Both the position numbers and the translations under genes were made by a program. A stretch of DNA of 64,000 nt, taken from the NCBI GenBank assembly GCA_022559845.1, contig CM040120.1, positions 168,188,334 to 168,252,333 of the forward strand, written 5' to 3'. Below, piece after piece: positions 34,160-45,065 of this stretch; positions within the stretch are counted from its first letter, which is position 1, and the number at the start of each line of letters is the position of its first letter. The notes under the pieces were generated by a model. The model was given only the letters and a program-made list of their open reading frames with translations. It was not told the origin of the DNA and did not search any database. This DNA comes from Amorphophallus konjac. Taxonomy: Eukaryota; Streptophyta; Magnoliopsida; Alismatales; Araceae.

Positions 34160-34449
34160 GGTGGACGTAGGGAGCCCGTCGTGGTCCCGAACCACCTTAA
34201 AAATCTCCGTGTTTTGTGGTTTGATTTGTGTGATTGTGTGTTCTCTACTATCTAGTTATGTAATCGTGTGAGCTCGGTGAGATTGAGTGAATTAAGTTTA
34301 AAGTTGTTTAGATTAATTTCCTCAATCCTATCAATCTTGTAAATTCCGCTGTGTGGTAGTTTGTGTTTTTAATTGGACATAGTTTTTAGCACAAGGATCT
34401 ATTCACCCCCCCTCTAGATCCGTGTTCCTACACTACGGGACCCAATAAT

Positions 34450-34461
34450 TGGTATCAGAGC
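34450..34461 (+). other. Primer-binding site of E
   Basis: TGGTATCAGAGC, initiator-Met tRNA complement, two bases after the LTR. Confidence 0.92.
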
Positions 34462-34521
34462 GAGGCTCTGTTGTCCCTAGATCTTGCGATCTACAGAGTG
34501 ATCCCAGTGCATTCCACAATC

Positions 34522-36384
34522 ATGAATTTTTCTACTGAACATATATCAATGAACTGTTTGCCAATCTTCACTGGTTTGAATTTTGATTCATGGCTAGGCA
34601 AACTATATGTGGTGATCAATTCTATTAGTCCTAGTCTTTGGAAATTGATTTGTCATGGTCCACACATATTACCTCTAGATGAGACCAAGTGGTCTAATCA
34701 AGATAAAATGATGCATCATGATAATGTTACTGCTTTGAGTTTATTGAAAGCTTCTGTAAGTAGTAACAAGTATCCATTTGCATCTTCTTGTAGGACGGCA
34801 AAGGAGCTTATGGACCGGTTGATTAAAGCTCAAGAAAAGGAAAGACAAAAATGTCTCATGGCCGATGATGCTGATCAACAAAGTGACAAAAATGCAGAAG
34901 AGGATTCTGATTCTGAAGAATTTACTCTTGACGATCTTGTTGAAGCTTATGATGAGTTGGCAAAACAATATAAGAAAGTCAAGTCAGAAAATAGAAAATT
35001 GAAAAAGAAATCTGAAAACTTGGTCCATGAAAATGGTTCTTGTGATAAATGTTCTGAGCTTGTTAACTTCAATGATCTTTTAGAGCATGATGTTGAATGT
35101 CACAAAGAAACTATTGCTTGTTTGAGAAATGAAAATGTTGCCCTCAAAAACACAATTGATCAATTGGAGAAAACTGAAAAAGATCTAAGAAACAAAATGG
35201 AGTCAAACTCTATTGATGATGATATTTGTAATGAATTGATTATGAATGATAAACTTGCAAATGAAAATGAAGAACTCAAAAAGGAGAATAGTACAATGCT
35301 AATTCAGATCTCCCTGCTTGAAAGTAGATTGAAAAATCTTGAAAAACTTGAAAAAGGGAAATATGTGATTGTTGATGAATCTGACAAGATGCTTGTGTTA
35401 GAACAAAAGATAGAAAGCTACCAAACCATCAATGCTCAATTGAATGAAAAAGTCATTTCTTGTGAAAATGAGATCATTTCCTATGAATTACATATTTCAT
35501 CTCTTGAAAAAGAAATTCTTGATCTGAATGCTTCTTTGTCTAAGTTTGTGAATGGGGAAGAAAATCTGAACAAGATATTGGGGACTAAAGTGAATTTCCA
35601 AAGAGAAGGGCTGGGCTATAATCCTGTGAATAAAAAGAACTTTGAAAATAAAGTCTACACATCATTTGTCCATGGTTCTAATATAGCCAGCACATCAAAT
35701 GGGTCTCCAAATCAATCTGTTCCTCAAACAACAAAGTAATCAAATGAAAGTCTGAAGAAGAAACAAAACCTGCATCAAAAGGCTAAAAATGTTGTTGGTG
35801 TCACGATGAATGCCATGAAAAATCATGTTGCACACACACATGCATCCATAAAGAAAATCTCATATTTTTATTGTGGTGAACTTGGTCATATGATGCATGA
35901 TTATTTTTTGATGAAATCAGATGATTTGAAAGCATGCAAAAATGAACTTGTTTCCAAAAGAAAAAGGGGTGGTTGTTTTACATGTGGAAAGCTAGGACAC
36001 CGTGTGTCACAGTGTTGTCAAGGAAATGAAAGAAAGATTTTCAAAGTCAAAAACAATTATACTTTTACAAACCCACAAAAACTTCATGCTCATCCTATTG
36101 TGAAGAAGAAATATTTCCATGCTTATAGTGATAACATTCATGCCAAATCACCGAAATTTGATTGTCATGTTTATGAGAATTCTGTGAAGTTTCTTGGTTG
36201 TTGTCATTATTGTGGTGAGTTTGGGCATACCATGAATGTTTGCTCCTTAAAGTATTTTGATGATATGCATGCCCAAAAACAGTGGAAGGCACCCACTAGA
36301 GGTGCAACTAACCATCCGGGACCCAAGAAGGTTTGGGTACCCAAAACAACCAAATCAGAACTTTGTTGCAGGATTGCCATGTGA
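34522..36384 (+). pseudogene. gag: Sirevirus gag of E (one nonsense stop)
   Basis: The ATG at 34522 (MNFSTEHIS) is chosen because it matches H and follows the primer site by about 60 bp; the frame is open a further 17 codons upstream. Domains in order: N-terminal gag domain (LWKLICHGPHILP, FASSCRTAKELMDRL; codons 1-115), acidic stretch ending in EEFTLDDLVEAYDELAKQYK, long coiled coil (codons about 150-360) with a CDKC pair, the motif GLGYNPVNKKNFENKVYTS, then zinc knuckles. The first knuckle has lost two Cys to Tyr; CFTCGKLGHRVSQC and CHYCGEFGHTMNVC are intact. It ends after GPKKVWVPKTTK. A TAA at 35737-35739 replaces the Gln codon seen in H, a single C-to-T change; the frame is otherwise open to 36384. 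Confidence 0.9.
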
Positions 36385-39196
36385 CCAAGAGGAAGGCTTT
36401 AAGTCTACTAGGCCAGTTCTGGTGTGATGTCTTGGTTAACATGGGCTTGTCCATGAATTGACACTAATATGTAAGTTGGTTGTTCAGGTTTGTGCACATC
36501 AAGTTGTGAATTCTAAGTTTATGTTGCTGGAATTTAACTCTCTAATTTGCAGGTTGAGAGAGAGAGAGTCACATGTGATGAAAAGTCTTGAAGTTAGTTT
36601 CTTCATATGTATTGGCTTAATATTGACATGAATTAAACTCTTTACAGTGCAGGTTTAATTTATAATGGCCATCAACCCTTGAAATAATGGAGAGAAAGAA
36701 AGGGGGTCAAGAGGACTTCAATGCAAGATTTGATCTGCTTCCATTTCTTTTGGCTAATATCATTCTATTTCTTGCAGGAGAGAAAGAAAGGAGCTATTGA
36801 TGAAGATTACACAAGCAAAATAAAGTAAAGAATTTGAAGATGTCAATAAAGGTAAAGGTGAGAAAATAAAGTGTTCGGCTGAAGTTCTATGGTCTTGATG
36901 CTAGTGCTATCTCTTGACATACAGTGATTTTGAAATCTTGAATACTCTTTGGTTGCTCTTGACCATGTGAAAAATGAATGTTTGGCTGAATGGTATTGAA
37001 ACATCTGAGCAGTAGATATGAGAGTGTAGCCATTGAATGCCTTTTGCTAAACCCCCGATGTCATATGGGAATGCATTGTATTTTTCTGATCATCAATTCA
37101 ATGATTACATGGTATATAAAATGGTGACATGTGGAAGGGCATGTCAAGCCTGTCTGAAAGCTATCACCATGCGTGAGAATATTCCTCCGCCCGGTACCAT
37201 GAATCATCTATGCACATGGCATCCAACTTAAATGAATTTTCTGAAATCATACATTGATTATGGGGGAGTTTTACATGCTGAAAATTTTGAGATTGATGTT
37301 TTCCATTCTCTCAGCATGATGATGTTGTTCTGTGGCTGAACTTTTTGAGGACTGAAGTTGATCAATGTTCCATGGTCTTTACCAATGTGCCACTCATCTT
37401 TTTGGTTAATAGCACAACTGTTTTCAAGAAACGTTCACATGTGATGGTTTTGATGCTCTGAATAAATTTTCTGAATTCTCTTTTCAGAATAAAGTGGTGT
37501 CCTCACATTTCAACATTTGGTAATGCATGTCATGCATTAGTTGCATTAGGTGCATATAGAGTGTCATGTGAAATCTGGAATCGTGCATCACATTGCATAT
37601 TTACAAATCACTCTCTACATATCATTCACATAGTGCTTTTGGAAGATGAAGCTCATCGTGTGTCTTGTTGCATGGTTGGCATTTCTAGCATGCATATAGT
37701 GCATATTTTGAAATGCATCATCTTGAACATTTCATGTTACATAAATGCCAAAAAGAATACTTCCATCATTGGTCATCATATCTGTGAAGCCAACATTTCA
37801 AGCATTGAAATTGCATACCTTTTCATTTTGCATTGCATATGCATATCTCCATTGTATGCTTGCATGTTATTATATGCTATTCAACCCCTTCCTTTGAAAC
37901 TTCTAAGACCGAATACTCCATTGTTAAATAATGTTACATCTGAGTCTTAACAAGTGTGCTTCATGTCAAACTCTCAGGGGGAGCATTTCATGCGTATTGC
38001 ATTTACATAGGGGGAGCTACACTATCCTATTTTAAGTTAAATTTTCTCCATACATATTAAATCAAATTCGTACACTTCATGCACTTTAATGTGAAATTCA
38101 GTGTTATTCATAAGGATATAGGAATTTCATTTCAACACTCTAAAGTAATTCAACTTGCTGCATGGATGGTAAGAGACAGTTGAGGAAAAAGCTGCCTGCC
38201 TCCACATAAAAAAATTGGTTGAAATAAAAGGCAGAGCAATGCTAAGTCTCACTGAGTAAACTGGGCACATGTCACCTGAGACGTGATGCGGTTCATTTCT
38301 GAAAAGTGTTGACTACAGTATCTCTGTTCAAATGAGGTGACAAGGTTAAGTATTCTGAGTAACCGGGGATTCTAGCATGAGCTCCATGTGTCTCCTCGCG
38401 TTAAAAGGAATTATGTTGAACCTGATCCTTCTTAGAAAAATTCAGATTGTCAGTATGAAAATTTCTGATGATATATTCGATTGAGGTAGAGCGAAGCCTC
38501 CAATACGCTGTTGTCTAGATTGAAATGCAGTTTGTACACTTACTATTGTGTTTACTTGAAAATCTGATTATCCATATGGCTAAACTTCATTCTCATGTTA
38601 CTCACTTGCACATGGTAATTTGATTTGATATGTATTCTGAAAATTTGATTAATTACAATGACCTGCTATACGTCTTCTCCTATTTATCTGCACAATCCTC
38701 TAGGTGTAATCATGAGCATTCTGAACTTAATGACTCACTTGCACTTTTCCTACACCTATCTCCTTCTTGTAAATCAATTGGTATCACTTCTTGTGAAGGA
38801 GTTATGTTGCATGTATCTATAGATATCTGCTTGATTGCATTGTATGCATGTCATGTCTCATCATTTTCATACATCCTGTATCATGCATCTCACAAGAAAA
38901 CTAAAAATCAAAAATTTAAAAATCAAAAACAGTCTTCAAATGTGTCTATGTCTAAGGGGGAGCTTTGCATTTCCACTTTCAACAATTGGTATCAGACAAT
39001 TGGTATAAGAGTTTCATTTCAACATTTGGTATCCCACAGTTCTGCAATTCGTTCATGCATATTGTGCTCATTGGTTCTCTTCATACTCCGATTGTCCATA
39101 GGTTCTTGCCATTCTTAATTCCCCATCATGATCCCCATTTCTGATTATGTCAAAGGGGGAGAGAGCATTATAGCATAATATTTGGTCATCATCAAA
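36385..39196 (+). other. Non-coding interior of E where pol is missing
   Basis: No integrase, RT or RNase H motif in any frame. GGGGGAG tracts like the true polypurine tract recur near 37261, 37977, 38009, 38953 and 39153. Collinear with 11235-14649 of H. A 64-codon frame at 37037-37231 has a counterpart in H (see rejected items). Confidence 0.8.
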
Positions 39197-39207
39197 ATGG
39201 GGGAGAT
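39197..39207 (+). other. Polypurine tract of E
   Basis: ATGGGGGAGAT directly before the 3' LTR. Confidence 0.85.
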
Positions 39208-40204
39208 TGTTGTGTATGTGATTTTGATGATTACAAAATACCTTTGTTGCTTAGCCTTGTGCGTGAATGCTCTTCACTTGAATTGGTTGTGGAAATGATC
39301 ATAAACTATTTCTATTGGGATATCATCATGTGGATGCATTGTAATTCTACAAGGCTTATCATCATGTCAATGCATCTATGACTCTTTGAGGTTCATATGT
39401 GCTTTGAGGTTAGCACTTTACATATACAATCCATCTACACTTGGTGTGGTTGCTCTATCTTCAATGTGAAAGGCCTTTGTGAAAATCACACTCGAGCATC
39501 ATGTCATATTAAGCATCATGTCTTATTGAGCCTCATAGTATGAATGTGGACTTTGGTAATGCTAAATGAATGATTGAGATGCAAATATCATTGCTTGCCC
39601 CCAAGGTAATGATGTGTGGTTTGAAAGCTTGGATGATGATCAAATTGAATGTGACTCAATATTGTTCTATGTGGCTTGGCTCCTTACTCTTTGAATTTCA
39701 CATGCATACCATCAGTCAATGAAGAATGAGATTTTGAATTTCATGACTATGTGTATGAATGATTCAACCAATCAACAAGAAATATGAATTCAGGTAAAAC
39801 AATGAGGTAAGTGTTGTTATGTGGATTTAAATGGATATCTCGTTCATCATTCACTCTTGAAATAGGTTCAACGAAGCAATTTATTGTGAACATGGTCATA
39901 GTGTTAATGCTTGATGTAAAGATCTTAATTGTCAACTAACACCTTGCTTTATCATGTTTTTCAGGATGAAAAATCATGGTTGATCTTCATGGGATTATGG
40001 TAACATTTAATCAATTGTTTCCCTTTGGTTTGATGGAGGTTTTAGTTATTTTTCAAACTCAAATTGTCTTATAGTCTTCACCATTTTCAATCCAACCATT
40101 GGATTTCCCCTCTAAAATTTTATGTTGTAGTCTTGGGAGTCCTCTTTCCAACGCTTCCAGTCTCGCTTCGATCGGAGTTCGGAGCTAGGAGAATTAATTC
40201 CTGC
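39208..40204 (+). repeat. 3' LTR of E (first 997 bp)
   Basis: Nearly identical to 32074-33066, then broken after CCTGC at 40204, just upstream of where the palindrome array would begin. Confidence 0.9.
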
Positions 40205-40548
40205 TGCGGACTCTTAACGGCTGCAAAGATAAGCATTCGTCGGTCGTTCTGAGCTCAGAGGGGCTAGCCCTATCCAAGCGATAGGCTTAGCTCGGTAAAA
40301 GATGGGTCGGATAGGCTAGCCTACGTCTCCTTCTCCTGGGCGGAGAGATGGCTCGGGCGCGGGCCTTTCTTGTGACCCGACCGATGCTCGGGCCCTCCGA
40401 GCCTTGAGGCCGCCTAGGAGGGTTGTTTCCTTAAGCGCTGTTTATTGGGCTTTCTTCCCTAAGTGGGTCCTGTAGGCTGTCACTTGGGTGAGCTTGGCCT
40501 CATTGGGCCCTACCGGGTCTAGTTGGGCTGCTCTTTGAACGGGCTGCA
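40205..40548 (-). repeat. 3' LTR of F (344 bp)
   Basis: In complement it opens TGCAGCCCG and closes AGTCCGCA. Bounded on the inside by a polypurine tract and on the outside by E's LTR. The partner LTR is not visible, so borders are by motif only. Confidence 0.65.
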
Positions 40549-40573
40549 GAAATCCCCCTCTCCACTTGCCCCC
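40549..40573 (-). other. Polypurine tract of F
   Basis: In complement, a run around GGGGGGCAAGTGGAGAGGGG just before the LTR. Confidence 0.65.
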
Positions 40574-41126
40574 CTCCTACTCCCGAGCCAAAGGAGACTC
40601 GGTTGAGTAGTTTATGAGGGCATCGGACCGACGTGGCTCAGGTGGGTGGAGATCTGACGGTGTTAAGTAGCCACGTGCCGTGGTCACCTGGGCCCGTAAT
40701 TAAATTGATCCTGACGGATTTGAAATGAAGGGGCCCCCTTTTTCTTGGAGGTCAGAACGACGCGCCGCCTCCCGTGAGGGTTTATAGGCATTGGGCGCTG
40801 TTTGTCATCCCAGACTCTCTAGGGTTTTTGGCTTTTCTTCATTTAGGCGCCGAGGAACAGGAGTTGTATTCCGCTGGCGGCGAAGGATTCCTCGCACAAA
40901 GGGTGGAAGACCCAATTCTTCTGGGTGAAGGCGGAGGCGGTGGACGAAACCTGGAGGTGCCAGGTTATGCCCAACTTTCATCCGAACATTCCTCCCCGGC
41001 AGGAGGAGTTCCCTCCTCATGTGGAGAAAAATGCCACTCGTCTGTTGAAGAATCGCCAGTCGACCGAGGAATTGGTGACGCCAGATAATGTTGAACGGTG
41101 CCTCCTTACGCGACTGAAACCGTCAG

Positions 41127-41202
41127 GTACCACCACTCTGATTTTTCTTCAGGGGTGGGAATCATCTCTCTTTTCCTGACCATGCCTTCTTTTCTATTGT
41201 AG
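41127..41202 (+). other. Putative 76-bp intron in the antisense ORF
   Basis: Donor TCAG|GTACC, acceptor after the pyrimidine-rich TTCTTTTCTATTGTAG. Splicing (phase 1) joins two parts of the frame, which then stays in the same register as the coiled-coil region. Confidence 0.55.
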
Positions 41203-41693
41203 ACATCAGGCGGGAGCCTCTGGAGGAGGCTGCTGAGGTCGTCGATCTTGGAGATGACTCGGCGGCCGATGAGCCTGACACTCTTGTGGGTCGCTCCTAA
41301 GCCCAGGATAAGGGCAAGGGGGCGGCATCTGAGGGAACTTCACGACCGGGTGGTGCAAAGCGCAAGGATCCCATGGAGGGAAGGTTGCGGGAAGTCGCGA
41401 AGACCAAGAAGCAGGCCAAGAAGGCCGGCCTTCTCGCCACTACCGGGGGCGACTCTAGCTCGGCGGCGCTCCCCTCTTAGGGGCAAGATGGGGCCGACCC
41501 TACCGGGCCGGCTCCCCCATCCAGCGGGCGAGAGGGGGCCGAGGAGACCAGGGGCCCCTCAGAGGGTGGTGACGGTGGGTTGGCTCTCCCCTCGGTGGGA
41601 ACAGAGGGGGCCGGAGCTGAAGTAGACGAGGCCGAGACTGGGGGGCCAGTCGAGGTTGGTGATGTCTCGGGCAGTGAAATGCTGGCCGAGACA

Positions 41694-41925
41694 ATTGAGG
41701 TTGGGGGTTCGCCTGCGAGGGTGTCGCAACCCCAAACATCGATGGCGCCCGGAGCGACCGGGCTTGCTGCGTCGGTCGAGGTTGGGGGTTCGCCTACGGA
41801 GGCGTCTCAACCCCAAACATCGGTGGCGCCCGGGGTGACCGGGCTTGCTGCGTCCATCGAGGTTGGGGGTTCGCCTACGGAGGCGTCGCAACCCCAACCA
41901 ACCGTAGTGTGCGGGGAGGCCGTTT
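41694..41925 (+). repeat. 81-bp tandem repeat (2.7 copies)
   Basis: Codes for EVGGSPARVSQPQTS...APG.TGLAAS units of 27 residues. Copies start near 41694, 41775 and 41856. The multiple-of-three period keeps the frame. Confidence 0.9.
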
Positions 41926-42578
41926 CAGCAGCTCGGTCTGGGCCTTCCGGTGCAGGGCCAGGGGCGGATCGGGTGTCCATGCCGGAGGCCTTGGAGAGGC
42001 TCGGTATCTCGAGCAATCTGTACAAGCTCTGCCCTGAGGTGTCCGCGAGGATGAGAGGAGGAGATAGGCACCATTCTCCTTCAGAGGTCCTCGACGTCAT
42101 CATGGAGGGCGGCTTGATCATGGCCCAGATGGGGGCCACCATGGCGGAGACCTACGCCCAGACGGAGTCAGAGCGGTCGAATCTCGCCTGGACTCTCGGA
42201 GGGTGCGAGAGGAAGCTAGCCCGACTCAATGAGGAGCACGAGGGGCTTCAACGGGAGTTCTCCGCGATCAGGGATTTGGCGCGGTCGAGCCGGCTGGAAG
42301 CCGGAGCGTTGACCGAGCAGCTGGCAAAGGCTCGGGAGTCGCTCGAGAGGAAAAACAAACTCCTTGAGGAGAAGCGCCTTCACCATCTCGAGTTGGACGG
42401 CCATTGGGAGGCTGAGCGTGCTGAGTTACTGGACCGGGCGGAGGTAGCGGAGCGCCGTCGTTCGGAGGCCGAGGCAGACCGAGCAGAGGCGGAGAAACGA
42501 TCGATCGAGGCCAAACATAAGTCGATCGACCTCAAGGAGCGGGCCGCCGAGGCCAAGTGAAAGTCGATCGAGCTCGAG

Positions 42579-44971
42579 TGATGTGAAATGAAAAATCAGA
42601 TCGTGTGATTTTCTTTTCTCTTCATTTTCTCCCTTATTTTTTTTTCTTTTCGAAAATAACTTCTCCCCACCCTTTTTTTTCAGATCTTCACTATGATACC
42701 CGACCGATAATCAGAAATAATGTGCAAGCTTCTATGACTGCATACAGGATGAGTGTCCTTTGACCGCTTCCTTCTGATGGAATCGAGAAGACCTCGTATG
42801 ATTGGAAATCTATCACTGAGGTGCTTCGGCATGCCTTAAACATCCGCAAGCAAAGTATTCTGGGAACTCAAGATGGGCCTTTGAGTTTGACTTATGATCT
42901 CATCAATCTGAGTGATACTTCCGTGAATAGCAGCTCCTTCTCACAATAAATGCACCCTTGGAAACATGCTTCCAGTTGCCTTTGATTCACTAATACCATC
43001 TCTGACAGAACTAAAAAATACTCATAATGCACCCTCATAGAATTCAGGTTTCCCATGGTTCGTCTGAAATCATGTGTAAAGTCATGAAGTATGTAGAGGG
43101 ATGGGGGAGGGTGTGGGAGAGTGGGAGTGTGTTGTGATCGGTTGTGGGGTGTTCTAGGCGTAGAACCTTGGAAATGGGAGGAGGGAGGATCTCCTGCAGA
43201 TGGAGTTGGCCTATGACGATGGTGGGTCCCTGCAGGTTCAGAAGTAGATGGGGGTAGGGTGGGTTCCTGTAGGATCAGAAGAAGCGGGGGGCTGGGTGGG
43301 TCGACCCATCTGTCTTACCTGGCAGGACAGAACTCCAAAATGAAACTCTGTTTTCAGACCCGAACGCTGTGGACGTCTGAGGAAGCTTGTGTGTAGGGTT
43401 TTAATGGTTGTATGAGGGGGGGGGAGAAGGTATGTGAGATGGGGATGGCGAGAGTGTTAGAGAGGGAGGGGAAGCCATGTGTGGTGGAGGCTAGTGAGAG
43501 AAAGAGGGTGAGAGACAAAGGAGGGGAGGTCGCTACCGTGACGTGTGCATGGCCGTATGGGGGGGTGACACGGCGAGCTCCTCCTACTGCCAAGCTGGGT
43601 GAGGTGTGGAGGAGGTGGTGGCCAGAAGGGGGTGGTGAGGGATGGGCATGGGATGATAGGTGTGGGGTGACGGGCCCGCCCAAGGGAGTGGAGAGGATGG
43701 CAGACGTGGGCATGGTGGGAAGCTACTTTGTGGCCAACAGTGATGGGATAGATGGTGAAAACGGAGCTCTGTTTTTTTTTCTTCTTCTTCCCGCCATGCA
43801 TGTCTGAGGTGCGAATGGTTGGGAGGTGTTAACCATGGGAGCAGGTGGAGAAGATGGTGTGGGACGTGGGGGTTAACTGTGCTGGAGATTCGTGTGTAGG
43901 TGGGTTGTGCCTTTTCTAGAGAAGATACTTGTAGGGGAAGTGGTGGTAGCAAGGGGTGGGAGGAGATGGTGAAGGCAGTGGGAGAGAGGGGCAAGGTGGT
44001 GATCAGCAGCAGCGAAGTAGCCAGAGATGAAGGAGGAAGTGCGGTTGGGGCTTCTCACCCGACCCCATCTCAGGGCTGATGTAGCCGACTCTTCCTTCGA
44101 CTCGGTGCTTTGGATGACGGTGGTGGAGGCTCGAGTGTGATGCATCAGCAGGTCTGCACAGCTGCTTCTCAGAGGAGGACGACAGTGAGTAGGTGCATGT
44201 TGGCAAAGTGGAGCAGGGCTGGGTGCGGCGATGGCGAGCAAGTGACCGGCAGCGTGAGAGCCGCCTGCTCTCCTGAGTGTAGCCGGAGCTGGCAGCAGCG
44301 AGCTTGTTTGTAGGGGCACTCTTTGCCGTTAACAGGTGGGGGAAAAGGGACAGTGGTCGACGGGTAACTGGGTGTAGATGGTAAGGTAGGGCTATGGCGA
44401 CGGAGGCGAAGTGGAAGATGGGATGCGGCCCGTGCAAGAAGGAAGAGGAAAGGATGGCGGCCGGTGATGGCGGAGATGGCAAGTGAGGTGAGATGGAGAG
44501 AGAGCCGGATGGAGGGAAGGAAGTGGACGGTGGATAGGAGGGGCATCTCACCCCGGGGCATCTCACCTCATCTCCTTCTCGGAGAAGAGAACACAGGAAC
44601 AAGGCTTCACACCTCACAAAGATAGGTTTCCAAAAATTCTAATCACTTCATTGCCTTAAACAAAGATTACATGACCTTTTATAGACTCCACAAAGAAGAC
44701 CAAAAGATAACTCACCTAACACCTACTTCCTACCACTCATACCTTTCTTGGGAAGACACTCTCTTGGGAAGACTAAAAGACATAAAATAAAAAAAAGACT
44801 CTTACATAATTTTTTGTGGACATAATTACTACAAACATAAAACATGACCCATTAAGCCCATACATGTGGCCCAATTAAAAAAAACATCTATTTGATCGTT
44901 TTGTTGAAGCCGCTTGTCAATCCCTTCAAATTCAACCTCGAACTTTGAATCTTGAATCGACGATTCCATCA
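42579..44971 (-). repeat. 3' LTR of I
   Basis: 2393 bp, TGATGTGAAATG...GATTCCATCA on the plus strand. Contains one GGGTCGACCC near 43298 and GC-rich low-complexity sequence. ORFs on either strand are shadows of that composition. Confidence 0.9.
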
Positions 44972-45065
44972 AACTCCTCCGCTTGGAAGAGGTTCGACCT
45001 CGAACCTCGTAGCTCAGGATCTCGGTCTGATGAAACATCCTGATTCCCTAAGCTCTAATACCACT
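44972..45065 (-). other. Entire interior of I: primer site and purine tract
   Basis: In complement it begins AGTGGTATTAGAGCTTAGGG (initiator-Met primer site with C-to-T at one position; 45052-45063 for the core) and ends CCAAGCGGAGGAGTT, the presumed polypurine tract. Confidence 0.85.

Larger units (their letters stand above)
32074..34447 (+). repeat. 5' LTR of E
   Basis: 2374 bp from TGTTGTGTAT to GGGACCCAATA; the terminal CA has become TA. U3 holds eight GGGTCGACCC sites, a TATA tract follows at 33462, then the stem-loop string. Confidence 0.9.
32074..40204 (+). mobile_element. Sirevirus E, gag only, 3' LTR truncated
   Basis: 5' LTR, initiator-Met primer site, gag, non-coding interior, polypurine tract and the first 997 bp of the 3' LTR. 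The interior is collinear with H, so both copies lack pol at the same place. This is a family trait rather than a private deletion. Target site on the left is gccgc (32069-32073). The right end is lost to insertion of F at 40205. Confidence 0.9.

Noticed and set aside
34450..34480. Possible tRNA-like sequence at the LTR borders.
   Set aside because: Only the 12 bases complementary to initiator-Met tRNA are present, as expected for a primer site; no cloverleaf follows.
37037..37231. A 64-codon frame in E with an equally long counterpart in H (13261-13455), rich in Cys near CGRACQAC.
   Set aside because: Comparing the two copies by eye gives about six amino-acid changes and two silent ones, so nothing suggests selection for a protein. 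Equal length can follow from recent common origin.
43412..44617. Several ORFs over 100 codons on both strands of the LTRs of I.
   Set aside because: They overlap each other in all frames, have low-complexity Pro/Ser/His or Gly/Val composition, and arise from GC-rich sequence with few stops.
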